DNA of 49,626 nucleotides from an uncultured Pelagibacteraceae bacterium (GTDB taxonomy: Bacteria; Pseudomonadota; Alphaproteobacteria; Pelagibacterales; Pelagibacteraceae), in the NCBI GenBank assembly GCA_902568875.1, contig CACFSG010000006.1:1-49626 (forward strand). Reading direction: 5' to 3'. Below the pieces are notes generated by a model that saw only the letters and a list, made by a program, of their open reading frames with translations, was not told the origin of the DNA and did not search any database. A program made the position numbers and the translations under genes. Positions 31,337 to 40,065 of this stretch are shown piece after piece (the stretch's first letter is position 1; each line of letters starts with the position of its first letter).

Positions 31337-31421
31337 TATTGCTCCTTGGTCAAATTTTCTTATTCTTAACTTTTTCACAACTAATTAGATGTTTCAAGTT
31401 AAAAAATCAAGATATTTTCAG

Positions 31422-32765
31422 TTAATTACTTAATAAAGATGACCATGATGGGTCAGATGCATCCGTAGAGGTATCTACTAGCCTTTCATTGTAGCCTGTT
31501 AAATCTATTGACCACAATTTAGCAGAAAAACCTTCTCCTTTAGCATCTGTTTTTGTTTCTCTGTAAAAAATAAGCACTCTTCCATTCGGCGACCAAGATG
31601 GAGCTTCTTGATAAAAATTCTCTGTTAGTAATCTTTCTCCACTTCCATCAGTTCTCATAACTCCTATATAAAATTTTCCTTTATGTAATTTAGTAAATGC
31701 AATTAAATCTCCTCTTGGTGACCAAACTGGTGTTCCGTATAAACCTTTTCCAAAAGAAATTCTTTTTACATTTTTTCCATCATTATCCATTATGTATATC
31801 TGTTGGTATCCACTTCTGTCAGAATTAAAACAAATATATTTTCCATCTGGAGAATATGAAGGTGAAGTATCTATTGAAGGATGATTAGTAATTTTTTCAA
31901 CAATTCTATTTTCTAAATCCATAGTATAAATCTCTGAATTTCCATCTTTTGCAAAACTCATAATTATTTTTTTTCCATCAGGAGAAAATCTAGGTGCAAA
32001 AGTCATTCCAGGAAAATCTCCAACCACTTCTTGTATGCCTGTTTCTATATCTAACAAATATACTCTTGGTAAATTTCTAAAATAAGAAAGATATGTAACC
32101 ATTTGACTTGTAGGATTAAATCTAGGTGTTAATACAAGTTCATTTCCTAAAGTTAAAAATTTATTATTTGCACCATCTTGATCCATTATAGCTAATTTTT
32201 TAATACGTTTTGTTTTTGGGCCTTCTTCAGCTACATAAATTATTCTTGTATCAAAATAACCTTTTTCTCCAGTTAAACGCTCATAGACTTTATCTGTAAT
32301 TATATGACCAACACGCCTCCAATTATTTGGTACTGTCGTAAAAGCTAGAGCCATCATCTCTTTCCCAGCAAGTACATCCCATAGTCTAAATTCAACTCTT
32401 AATTTTTCATTAATAAAATTTACTTTTCCTGTGATTAAAGCTTGAGCTTTTATTAAACTCCAGTCTTCAAAACGAGGTTTTAAATTTGCAATATCTGGTG
32501 CTTGAAGAAATGCATCTTTATTTAATGGATTAAAAAGTCCTGATATTTTTAAGTTATTTTCAATAACTGTTGAAATTTCTAAACCTATATTTTTTTTTTT
32601 TAAAATTTTTTCAAAACTTTTTTTTGAATCTTTATCTACAGATAAAGGTGATACTGCTATTGGAAGTGGATTTAAATTTCCTCTAGTAATATCTACTTCA
32701 ATTAAAGCAAAAGAATTAACTGGCAATACCAGAATCAAAAATAAAATAAAATATCTATTCATCAA
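31422..32765 (-). CDS. tolB: Tol-Pal translocation protein TolB
   Basis: 447 residues. An N-terminal signal peptide ([17 protein letters not shown]) leads to the TolB N-domain ([15 protein letters not shown]) and a six-bladed beta-propeller with repeated blade motifs [43 protein letters not shown] and [12 protein letters not shown]. TolB is periplasmic and binds Pal, releasing it from peptidoglycan when pulled by TolA. It lies 7 bases after tolA, within tolQ-tolR-tolA-tolB-pal. Confidence 0.96.
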   Translation of the reverse strand: MMNRYFILFLILVLPVNSFALIEVDITRGNLNPLPIAVSPLSVDKDSKKSFEKILKKKNIGLEISTVIENNLKISGLFNPLNKDAFLQAPDIANLKPRFEDWSLIKAQALITGKVNFINEKLRVEFRLWDVLAGKEMMALAFTTVPNNWRRVGHIITDKVYERLTGEKGYFDTRIIYVAEEGPKTKRIKKLAIMDQDGANNKFLTLGNELVLTPRFNPTSQMVTYLSYFRNLPRVYLLDIETGIQEVVGDFPGMTFAPRFSPDGKKIIMSFAKDGNSEIYTMDLENRIVEKITNHPSIDTSPSYSPDGKYICFNSDRSGYQQIYIMDNDGKNVKRISFGKGLYGTPVWSPRGDLIAFTKLHKGKFYIGVMRTDGSGERLLTENFYQEAPSWSPNGRVLIFYRETKTDAKGEGFSAKLWSIDLTGYNERLVDTSTDASDPSWSSLLSN

Positions 32766-32772
32766 AAATATA

Positions 32773-33582
32773 TTAACCTTCTAACATCTCTCTTGCATCA
32801 AAATTCAATTGTAATTCTTTCCATCTTTCATATCCAGTTGTAGGTACTCTTAGAGGTTGGCACAATTTAATTGCTCTTAAAGCACTTTCAGCTAAAACTT
32901 TATAAAATCCTTGACCTGGTTTATTCATTCTTGCATGATCTAGTATTTCTGATTGTGAAACCGTACCATCAGGATTTAATTGAAGCTTAATTCTTACTAA
33001 TAAATTTTCATTATAAGGTAAACCCAAAGGAATACTCCAACATCCAAATATTTGGGCTTTTAATGCATCTTCTTCGCTTAAAGATAATTTTGCATTTTCA
33101 ACATTCCTTTGTTGATCTTGAGTCACTTTATCATTTTTTTTAATTGTTTCGGCACTTTCAACTTTAGATTTATCAATTAAAGCAGCTATATTATTTGGAT
33201 CAAATAATTCTTTCTTCTCAAATTCAGATACTTGTTTTACCTCATTATCAATTTTTTCTGGGTTTTGTTTATCTTCTTTTATTTTCTCAACTTTTTTAAC
33301 TTTATCTTCTGGCATTGGTACAGAGTCAGGTTTTATTTTTTTAACTTTTTTAGGTGGTGCTTGCTCAGAAACTAATTTTTTTTCTTTTTCTTTTATTTTT
33401 TCAATTATTTTTTTTGCCTTTGGCGCAAATGGAATATTAGTTTTGTCAGTAATTTGTATTAGCTCCACAGATATTATGGGCGGAAGGTCAATTGGTTTTT
33501 TTGCTAAAAATGGCAAACTAAAGGCTGTAATAATAATTAATATTAAATGCAAAACAGAAGAGATAAATATACTTCTATTCAC
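32773..33582 (-). CDS. tolA: TolA/TonB-like cell-envelope protein
   Basis: 269 residues. One N-terminal membrane helix ([19 protein letters not shown]) is followed by a charged Lys/Glu/Pro-rich stalk (about 55-160) and a compact C-terminal domain ([30 protein letters not shown]...[12 protein letters not shown]), the form found in alphaproteobacterial TolA. It spans the periplasm and passes proton-motive energy from TolQR to TolB-Pal. The stalk is much shorter than in E. coli TolA (421 residues). Two cysteines (in FGCWS and KLCQP) may pair, as in E. coli domain III. Confidence 0.9.
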   Translation of the reverse strand: MNRSIFISSVLHLILIIITAFSLPFLAKKPIDLPPIISVELIQITDKTNIPFAPKAKKIIEKIKEKEKKLVSEQAPPKKVKKIKPDSVPMPEDKVKKVEKIKEDKQNPEKIDNEVKQVSEFEKKELFDPNNIAALIDKSKVESAETIKKNDKVTQDQQRNVENAKLSLSEEDALKAQIFGCWSIPLGLPYNENLLVRIKLQLNPDGTVSQSEILDHARMNKPGQGFYKVLAESALRAIKLCQPLRVPTTGYERWKELQLNFDAREMLEG

Positions 33583-33587
33583 TTTTT

Positions 33588-34004
33588 TTACCTTTCTTTA
33601 TATGGCTCAGATATAAGTGCTACTTTTGTAAAACCAGAGCCCGATAAAAGTCCCATGATTTCAAGCACTCTTCCATAATTAATTGTTTTATCACCTCTTA
33701 CATAAATTCTTGTATCTGTTCTATTTTTTGAAACAGCTAAAACTTTTGCAATAATTTTTTCATACTCTACTTTAGATTCTTGAATAAAAATTTCACCTTT
33801 TGAATTAATAGAAAGAGTTAAAGGTTCTACTTCCTCTGGAAGTGAGTCTGCTGAACTTTCTGGTAGATCAACTTGAACACCCACTGTCAATAGTGGAGCC
33901 GTAACCATAAAAATAATTAAAAGTACCAACATCACATCTACAAATGGTGTAACATTTATTTCGCTCATTGGTTCTTTGGATGAACGATTAAATTTAAAGG
34001 CCAT
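33588..34004 (-). CDS. tolR: Tol-Pal inner-membrane protein TolR (ExbD family)
   Basis: 138 residues. The membrane helix holds the proton-channel aspartate in NVTPFVDVMLVLLIIFMV (about residues 17-34), followed by TAPLLTVGVQVDLP and a periplasmic domain ending in the standard ALISEP. With TolQ it forms the stator motor driven by the proton gradient. It lies 1 base after tolQ and 5 bases before tolA, so it is clearly in the same operon. Confidence 0.95.
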   Translation of the reverse strand: MAFKFNRSSKEPMSEINVTPFVDVMLVLLIIFMVTAPLLTVGVQVDLPESSADSLPEEVEPLTLSINSKGEIFIQESKVEYEKIIAKVLAVSKNRTDTRIYVRGDKTINYGRVLEIMGLLSGSGFTKVALISEPYKER

Positions 34005-34005
34005 T

Positions 34006-34680
34006 TTAAATTATTGTTAAAAATCTTTTTGAAAAATTTTCTAACTTTTGAGAATATTTAATTGAATCATTATTAAACTTATTATACGCAACAACAGCAG
34101 GTATTGCTGCTAATAAACCTAATGCTGTTGCAAAAAGTGCTTCTGCAATACCAGGGGCAACAATCGCTAAGCTAGTATTTCTTGAAATTGCAATAGATTG
34201 AAACGAATTCATTATACCCCAAACTGTTCCGAACAAACCTATGAAAGGTGCTGTAGAACCAACTGTTGCCAAAAATGTAAAACCTTTACTTATTTTTGAC
34301 ATTTGTTTTTCAATACCTGTTTCTAACATCGTAGTCATTCTATTATTTAGATCTGTCTTAGATTTTCTTTTTAATAAATTTTGCATAGCATCTTTAAAAA
34401 CTAAAGCCATTGGATCTTTTGTGTTTGCAGGAAGATTATTATAGAATGACTCTGCAGATTTAGAATTCCAAAATTTTGTCTCAAATTCTTCAGATGATTG
34501 ATTTATTTTTTTAAACAATCTATATTTTTCTATAATAACAGCCCATGAGTATACAGAACATACAATTAACAAAATAATTACAGACTTAACAATAATGTCT
34601 GCTCGAATAAACAAATTAACTATCGAAAAATCAGCACTAGAGGCAAGTCCTACTGCTTGAGTTGAAATATCAGCTTCCAT
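34006..34680 (-). CDS. tolQ: Tol-Pal proton-channel subunit TolQ (MotA/ExbB family)
   Basis: 224 residues with three membrane segments (about 25-45, 133-155 and 175-195). The family core GSTAPFIGLFGTVWGIMNSF and APGIAEALFATALGLLAAIPAVVAYN is intact. TolQ with TolR uses the proton gradient to drive TolA. It is the first gene of the tol operon. The usual first gene ybgC (acyl-CoA thioesterase) is not upstream; a RuvC-like gene is found instead. The 51 bp upstream contain an imperfect palindrome ACACTTAAATGTGT (34692-34705). Confidence 0.95.
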   Translation of the reverse strand: MEADISTQAVGLASSADFSIVNLFIRADIIVKSVIILLIVCSVYSWAVIIEKYRLFKKINQSSEEFETKFWNSKSAESFYNNLPANTKDPMALVFKDAMQNLLKRKSKTDLNNRMTTMLETGIEKQMSKISKGFTFLATVGSTAPFIGLFGTVWGIMNSFQSIAISRNTSLAIVAPGIAEALFATALGLLAAIPAVVAYNKFNNDSIKYSQKLENFSKRFLTII

Positions 34681-34731
34681 GGTGTCTTCTCACACTTAAA
34701 TGTGTCATGATTTTGTCTTAATATTCTAGAA

Positions 34732-35226
34732 TTAATCCTCAATTTTATAAGTTTCATAATAAAAACTTGCAATTAAAATAGCATCGGCTTTATTTGAGTC
34801 TTTTTTTTTTGACAATTGTGAAGAAAAATAAGGAAATATTTCAATTGCTCTTGTTCTACTTGCATCTTTTTCAAAATTTATAAGATTAAAATATTTTTTC
34901 CATTTAGCGGGTCTTACAAAATACATAGGTAATTGCATTGCTGAACATATACCTTTTAAAATTCCAAAAGATTGACCAAAATTAAACATACTGGTAACGC
35001 CTTGTTTAGGCATTGCGGATACTTTTTCAATTACAACTCTTATTTCCTGTTTTTCAATTTTTTTAATTCTTTTTAAAATTTCATTATAAATTTGTGAACC
35101 ATTAACTTGTTTTTTATTTTTTTTTCCCTCTGTCATTGTTGGCATTTCAATAACATCAAGAATTTTACCATCCTTAAAAAAACAAATTGATCCAGATACT
35201 CCAGGATCTATTCCTATAATTAACAT
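34732..35226 (-). CDS. RuvC-like Holliday-junction resolvase, phage-type
   Basis: 164 residues. The RNase H-like fold starts with LIIGIDPGVSG (Asp7), then VVIEKVSAMPKQG (Glu67), and ends with KKDSNKADAILIAS (Asp143 and Asp148), the four acidic residues of a RuvC-type site. The central text QGVTSMFNFGQSFGILKGI and VRPAKWKK is the version I associate with resolvases of phages and mobile elements, not with chromosomal RuvC. The enzyme would cut four-way DNA junctions. It lies between yebC and tolQ, where alphaproteobacteria usually have ruvC-ruvA-ruvB-ybgC; ruvA, ruvB and ybgC are absent here. Confidence 0.82.
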   Translation of the reverse strand: MLIIGIDPGVSGSICFFKDGKILDVIEMPTMTEGKKNKKQVNGSQIYNEILKRIKKIEKQEIRVVIEKVSAMPKQGVTSMFNFGQSFGILKGICSAMQLPMYFVRPAKWKKYFNLINFEKDASRTRAIEIFPYFSSQLSKKKDSNKADAILIASFYYETYKIED

Positions 35227-35229
35227 AAT

Positions 35230-35952
35230 TTACTTTGTAAATTCAGCATTTGAATAAATATTTTGTACATCATCTTCTTCTTCTAGTGTTTCAAAAAAAT
35301 TAATCAAATCTTCATTTTTTTCACTAGAAATTTTAACCCTATTAAGTGGAATCCATTCAATTTCTGTTGATATAAAATTGGTAATTTTTTTTTCTAGTTC
35401 TTTTTTTACATTATAAATATCTTTCATAGGACATTGAATTTCATGATAATTACTATTAGATTTACACTCATCTGCGCCAGCTTCAATTGCTAATTCAAAA
35501 ATATCTTCATCTATCATCTCATTTTTATCAATTTTAATTATTCCTAATTGATTAAAATTATGAGAAGCTGAACCTTGTGTCCCAAGACTACCTCCAGCTT
35601 TTTGAAAAATAGTTCTAATATTAGATGCGGTTCTATTTTTATTATCAGTCAGTGTTTCAACAATAACAGCTACTTTTTCAGGACCAAAACCTTCATATCT
35701 TAAATTTTCAAAATTTGACTCACTATTAATAGATGATTTATCTATAGCTCTTTTAATATTGTCTTTTGGCATATTTGCCGATCTCGCTGCTTGAATTGCT
35801 GACCTTAATCTTGGATTAGCTCCAGGATCTTTATTGCCTAATTTAGCAGCTACAGTAATTTCTTTAGATAATTTAGAAAAAATTTTAGACCTTTGCTGAT
35901 CTGCTTTGCCTTTTTTATGTTTTATTCCAGCCCAATGAGAATGTCCTGCCAT
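35230..35952 (-). CDS. yebC: YebC/TACO1-family protein
   Basis: 240 residues. The N-terminus MAGHSHWAGIKHKKGKADQQRSKIFSKLSKEI is near invariant in this family, followed by ARSANMPKDNIKRAID and YEGFGPEKVAVIVE. YebC proteins have been described both as DNA-binding regulators and, more recently, as translation factors that relieve stalling at proline stretches (the role of TACO1 in mitochondria). Three bases separate it from the resolvase gene and 7 from the ymdB-like gene, so all three are likely co-transcribed. Confidence 0.95.
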   Translation of the reverse strand: MAGHSHWAGIKHKKGKADQQRSKIFSKLSKEITVAAKLGNKDPGANPRLRSAIQAARSANMPKDNIKRAIDKSSINSESNFENLRYEGFGPEKVAVIVETLTDNKNRTASNIRTIFQKAGGSLGTQGSASHNFNQLGIIKIDKNEMIDEDIFELAIEAGADECKSNSNYHEIQCPMKDIYNVKKELEKKITNFISTEIEWIPLNRVKISSEKNEDLINFFETLEEEDDVQNIYSNAEFTK

Positions 35953-35959
35953 AGATTAA

Positions 35960-36763
35960 TTAGTTATTATTTAACTGGCCTCCGAAAATATAACTTTGTA
36001 CACTATTGGCTAATCCAGTTTTTATATCACAATCGGCAATAACTCCACTTAAAGTAGCCTCACCCTTTGCAGGAAAATGTTTTACCGAATCTTTTTTTAA
36101 AAATCTATTTAATGAATTATCTTTGTTCATACCTATTACTGAGTCGTAATCACCACACATACCCGCATCAGTTTGGTATGCGGTTCCATTTTTTAAAACT
36201 CTTGCATCATTAGTAGGAATATGAGTATGTGTTCCAACAACCAATGAAGCCTTTCCATCAAAATAATATCCAATTGCATTTTTTTCACTAGTAATTTCTC
36301 CATGAAAATCGACCACAAGAAAATCATAATCTTCTTTTAATTTAAATTCTTTAATAAAATTTTTTGCAGTTTCAAAAACATCATCACATTTTTTCATAAA
36401 AACATTTCCCATTAAATTAAGAACACCTATCTTTATATTTTTTTCTGTCTTATATATTTCAAAACCTCTTCCTGGTGCTGGTTCAAATAAATTTTTTGGT
36501 CGAAGTAATCGATTTTCTTTATCAATAAAATTCATTATATCTTTTTGATCCCAAACATGATTTCCTGTTGTAATAACATTCACACCACATTTAAAAAAAT
36601 CTTCGCAAATTTCTTTTGTTAATCCTACGCCAGTTTCAGAAGCATTTTCTCCATTTACAATTACAAAATCAATTTTATTTTTTTTAATTTGATCTAAAAG
36701 ATTCCTCGTAATTTTTGAACAACCTGAATTACCAACAACATCACCTAAAAACAATATTCTCAT
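35960..36763 (-). CDS. YmdB-family metallophosphoesterase
   Basis: 267 residues. Metal-site motifs run in order: LFLGDVVGNSG (N-terminus), IVNGENAS, TTGNHVWD, VDFHGEITSEKNAIG, and VVGTHTHIPTND. This matches the TIGR00282/YmdB type, for which phosphodiesterase activity on cyclic nucleotides has been shown in Bacillus. The cellular role in alphaproteobacteria is unclear. It lies 1 base from the 5-formyl-tetrahydrofolate cyclo-ligase gene and 7 bases before yebC. Confidence 0.9.
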   Translation of the reverse strand: MRILFLGDVVGNSGCSKITRNLLDQIKKNKIDFVIVNGENASETGVGLTKEICEDFFKCGVNVITTGNHVWDQKDIMNFIDKENRLLRPKNLFEPAPGRGFEIYKTEKNIKIGVLNLMGNVFMKKCDDVFETAKNFIKEFKLKEDYDFLVVDFHGEITSEKNAIGYYFDGKASLVVGTHTHIPTNDARVLKNGTAYQTDAGMCGDYDSVIGMNKDNSLNRFLKKDSVKHFPAKGEATLSGVIADCDIKTGLANSVQSYIFGGQLNNN

Positions 36764-36764
36764 C

Positions 36765-37304
36765 TTAATTTCTTTTTTCTGTAACTATAAAGTCTAATTT
36801 AATATCATATTTATTAATTGGTATTTTTTTTACTTTTTGAAATGAATAAGCTAATCCAATAGTTATAATTTTCTTATTTTTCTTTATCTTTTTAATATAC
36901 CTATCGTAAAATCCTCCACCATAACCAATTCTATTAAAATTTTTGTCATACGCTACCAAAGGAACTAATAAAATATCAGGATATTTAACTTTATTTGAAA
37001 TTGGCTCAGGAATTCCATATCTATTTATTGCCATTGGGTCTTTTGTTGACCAATAAAAAAAATCCATTTGTGAATTTTTTTTTATTTTTGGAAGTGAAAT
37101 AATGTAATTTTGTTTTTCAAATTTTTCCAGAATTTGCGTTCCATCTACTTCATAATTATAGGGATAATATCCACCCAAAATTTTACCTCTAATATTTTCT
37201 TTTTTTAAAACATTAAGTATGCTTTGAAAATTGATTTTAAATTTTTTAAAATTATTTTTTTTTCTAATTTTTAATATTTTTTTTCTAATTTCAGATTTAT
37301 TCAC
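36765..37304 (-). CDS. 5-formyltetrahydrofolate cyclo-ligase
   Basis: 179 residues. ILGGYYPYNYEVDGTQIL, ISLPKI, and LLVPLVAYDKNFNRIGYGGGFYDRYI are the family motifs; the last is the folate- and ATP-binding loop. It converts 5-formyl-THF to 5,10-methenyl-THF with ATP, clearing an inhibitory folate. In many proteobacteria the 6S RNA gene lies between zapA and this gene; here only 9 bases separate them, so no 6S RNA is present at this spot. Confidence 0.92.
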   Translation of the reverse strand: MNKSEIRKKILKIRKKNNFKKFKINFQSILNVLKKENIRGKILGGYYPYNYEVDGTQILEKFEKQNYIISLPKIKKNSQMDFFYWSTKDPMAINRYGIPEPISNKVKYPDILLVPLVAYDKNFNRIGYGGGFYDRYIKKIKKNKKIITIGLAYSFQKVKKIPINKYDIKLDFIVTEKRN

Positions 37305-37313
37305 AAAAATTTT

Positions 37314-37757
37314 TTAAGATAGGTTTTCTAAGTTTGCTTTTTCAACAAAACTTGAAATTTCATCAGCAGCTTGATCAATTAATTTTTCATAATTTTTTTG
37401 ACTTATTTCAATTTCATTTTTTAACTTATAATGATTTTCATTTAACTCTTTAATTTCTCCTTCTTTTTTATCTCGATAATCATAAATCAAAGATTTCAAT
37501 TCTCTAAATTTATTAGAGAGTTCATTCAATTCCTTTTTTTTTTGTTCAACTTTTTTTTTAGTTTCATAATATTCATCCATAACTTTAACAGCTGTGATTA
37601 GCAAAAGCTTATTTTCTCCTAAGTTTCCCAAATTATTTTTTAAATTATTAAATTTTTGATTAATTTGGATTAACAGCTCCTCAAGATGTTCCTCCTGACC
37701 ATCATCACAAGACAGTAAAAATTCTTTTCCATTAAATTTAATACTTACGTTTGCCAT
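37314..37757 (-). CDS. zapA: Cell-division protein ZapA
   Basis: 147 residues. The globular head (MANVSIKFNGKEFLLSCDDGQEEHLEELLIQINQKF) and the helix KLLLITAVKVMDEYYETKKK fit ZapA; a long coiled coil fills residues 65-140, longer than the 109 residues of E. coli ZapA. ZapA bundles FtsZ filaments at midcell. It overlaps the small coiled-coil gene upstream by 13 bases. Confidence 0.88.
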   Translation of the reverse strand: MANVSIKFNGKEFLLSCDDGQEEHLEELLIQINQKFNNLKNNLGNLGENKLLLITAVKVMDEYYETKKKVEQKKKELNELSNKFRELKSLIYDYRDKKEGEIKELNENHYKLKNEIEISQKNYEKLIDQAADEISSFVEKANLENLS

Positions 37758-38068
37758 TTATCTATCTCATCTAATAAACTATCTGTTTCTTGATTTAATT
37801 CATCAATTTTTTCTGAAAATTCTATTTGTTTTTTTTGTTCAATTTTTTCTTGATTTTGAAATTCATCTAATTTTTTACTTAAATTATCATAATCATCTAC
37901 TAAACTTTTATATTTTTCTTCTAATTCTTGTTTTTCAATTTCTAATTGATTTTTTTGTATGCTTAAATTTTGAAGATTTTTTTTTATATCTGGATTTTTA
38001 AGATTTAAATTTTTTAATTTTGTTAACGCTAAATTTAGTTTTTTTTCTTTTTCGATTGTAGAATTCAT
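37745..38068 (-). CDS. Small coiled-coil protein upstream of zapA (DUF4164-like)
   Basis: 107 residues, almost wholly predicted coiled coil by its heptad-like spacing of Leu and Ile in a Lys/Glu/Gln background. There is no signal peptide and no membrane segment. I recognise no catalytic motif. Its position just upstream of and overlapping zapA matches the short DUF4164 coiled-coil proteins of alphaproteobacteria; a role in FtsZ-ring assembly, like a ZapB stand-in, is inference from position and shape only. Confidence 0.65.
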   Translation of the reverse strand: MNSTIEKEKKLNLALTKLKNLNLKNPDIKKNLQNLSIQKNQLEIEKQELEEKYKSLVDDYDNLSKKLDEFQNQEKIEQKKQIEFSEKIDELNQETDSLLDEIDKWQT

Positions 38069-38121
38069 ATATATATAAATATATTATTAAATAGAATCTT
38101 CTTAGTCTAGACAGGATAATT

Positions 38122-40065
38122 TTGAGCAAACAATATAAAGAATTGGCTAATTGTATTAGATTTTTGTCTATTGATGCTGTACAAAAAGCTAACTCTGGTC
38201 ATCCCGGAATGCCTATGGGTATGGCAGACGTAGCAACTGTTCTTTTTAAAGACTTTTTAAAATTTAATCCAAAAAATCCAAGTTGGATTAATAGAGACAG
38301 ATTTGTGCTTTCTGCTGGTCATGGATCTATGTTACTTTACTCTCTTTTATATCTTACTGGCTACAAAAGTATTTCATTAAATGATATTAAGAATTTTAGA
38401 CAGTTAGACTCTATTTGTGCAGGTCACCCGGAATATCATCCAAATACTGGAATAGAAACTACCACTGGTCCTTTAGGTCAAGGAATATCAAACGCAGTTG
38501 GTTTTGCTATAGCCGAAGAAATTTTAAAAAAAAAAAATGGAAAAAATAAAATTAATCACAAAACTTATGTAATAGCAGGTGATGGATGTTTAATGGAAGG
38601 AATAAGTCATGAAGCATTAAGTCTTGCAGGACATTTAAAATTAAAAAATCTAATTCTTTTGTTTGACAATAATTCAATATCTATAGATGGACCTACTAGC
38701 CTTGCAGTCTCGGATGACTACAAAAAAAGATTTAATAGTTATCACTGGGATTATTTAGAAATAAATGGTCATAACTTTAAAGAAATTTTTAAAGCTTTAA
38801 AAAAAGCACAAAAATCAAAAAGACCAATAGCAATTTCTTGTAAGACTACTATCGGATTTGGATCACCAAATAAAGGTGGTAAAGCATCATCTCATGGAAG
38901 CCCTTTGGGAGAAGATGAAATAAAATTAGTTAGAAAAAAACTAAATTGGGAATATAAAGCTTTTGAAATTCCTAAAAACTTATTAAATGAGTGGAAAAAA
39001 ATTGGTGAACAAGCTTATCAAAAAGCAAAAAAACATGATACTAAATATAAAAAAACCTTCTCAAGTAATTCAATTCCAAATTCATTTAAAATTTTAATTG
39101 AAAAAATTAAAAATGAATACTTAAAAAATCCAAAACCACTCGCCACAAGAAAATCATCTGAAATGTTTTTGGATATAATAAATAAATTACCAAATCTGAT
39201 TGGTGGTTCGGCTGACTTGACTGGCTCAAATAATACAAAAACTAAAAAACACAAAATAATTAAACCTGGAGATTTTTCTGGAAACTATATTCATTATGGG
39301 GTTAGAGAACATGCTATGTGTGGGATAATGAATGGAATTGCACTACATAGTAATTTAATTCCTTATGGTGGAACTTTTTTAATATTTAGTGATTATTGCA
39401 AACCCTCTATTAGACTAGCTTCTATGATGAAACAAAGAGTAATATATGTTTTTACCCATGACTCTATTGGTCTTGGTGAGGATGGTCCGACACATCAACC
39501 AATTGAACATTTAGCGAGTCTAAGATCAATTCCAAATTTAAATATTTTCAGACCAGCTGATTTAATAGAAACTTTTGAATGCTGGGAATTAGCACTTGAA
39601 AATAAAAACTGCCCAAGTGTAATTGCTTTAACAAGACAAGGAATTAATTCGGTAAGAACTAAAAATTCTTCTAAAAATGAATCATCTGCCGGTGCTTATG
39701 AAGTTTTAAGAACTGGAAATAATATTAAGTTAACAATAATATCAACTGGATCTGAGGCTAGTTTAGCATGTAAAATTAGTCATAAATTAGCCACAGAAAA
39801 CATTTACTCCAAAGTAATATCGATGCCTTGTCAGGAATTATTTGATCAGCAAGCTGAAAATTATAAAAATAAGATTTTAACTGAGACTAATTTAATTGTG
39901 TCTATAGAGGCATCAGAAACAAATCATTGGAAAAAATATACAGGTAATAGTGGTTTAAATTTTGGAATTAATAATTTTGGAAAAAGTGCTCCATATAAAG
40001 AAATATACAATCACTTTAATTTAAATTCAGAAAGTATAATAAAAAAAATTAAAGAAAAATTATGA
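38122..40065 (+). CDS. tkt: Transketolase
   Basis: 647 residues. It starts with TTG at 38122, 5 bases after AGGA, giving MSKQYKELANCIRFLSIDAVQKANSGHPGMPMG, the family N-terminus; no ATG is available nearby. The thiamine-diphosphate site GDGCLMEGISHEA...LFDNNSISIDG and the pyrimidine-domain DSIGLGEDGPTHQPIEHLASLR are intact. It moves two-carbon units between sugar phosphates in the pentose phosphate pathway. It is first in tkt-gap-pgk-fba, overlapping gap by 4 bases. Confidence 0.97.
   Translation: MSKQYKELANCIRFLSIDAVQKANSGHPGMPMGMADVATVLFKDFLKFNPKNPSWINRDRFVLSAGHGSMLLYSLLYLTGYKSISLNDIKNFRQLDSICAGHPEYHPNTGIETTTGPLGQGISNAVGFAIAEEILKKKNGKNKINHKTYVIAGDGCLMEGISHEALSLAGHLKLKNLILLFDNNSISIDGPTSLAVSDDYKKRFNSYHWDYLEINGHNFKEIFKALKKAQKSKRPIAISCKTTIGFGSPNKGGKASSHGSPLGEDEIKLVRKKLNWEYKAFEIPKNLLNEWKKIGEQAYQKAKKHDTKYKKTFSSNSIPNSFKILIEKIKNEYLKNPKPLATRKSSEMFLDIINKLPNLIGGSADLTGSNNTKTKKHKIIKPGDFSGNYIHYGVREHAMCGIMNGIALHSNLIPYGGTFLIFSDYCKPSIRLASMMKQRVIYVFTHDSIGLGEDGPTHQPIEHLASLRSIPNLNIFRPADLIETFECWELALENKNCPSVIALTRQGINSVRTKNSSKNESSAGAYEVLRTGNNIKLTIISTGSEASLACKISHKLATENIYSKVISMPCQELFDQQAENYKNKILTETNLIVSIEASETNHWKKYTGNSGLNFGINNFGKSAPYKEIYNHFNLNSESIIKKIKEKL

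Noticed and set aside
31337-31378. Longer start for pal at 31378
   Set aside because: The Met at 31336 has a clear AAGGAG site and gives a proper lipoprotein signal ending in LSAC; the longer form adds a charged leader.
37305-37313. 6S RNA gene between zapA and the 5-formyl-THF cyclo-ligase gene
   Set aside because: This is the usual location in many proteobacteria, but only 9 bases are present here.
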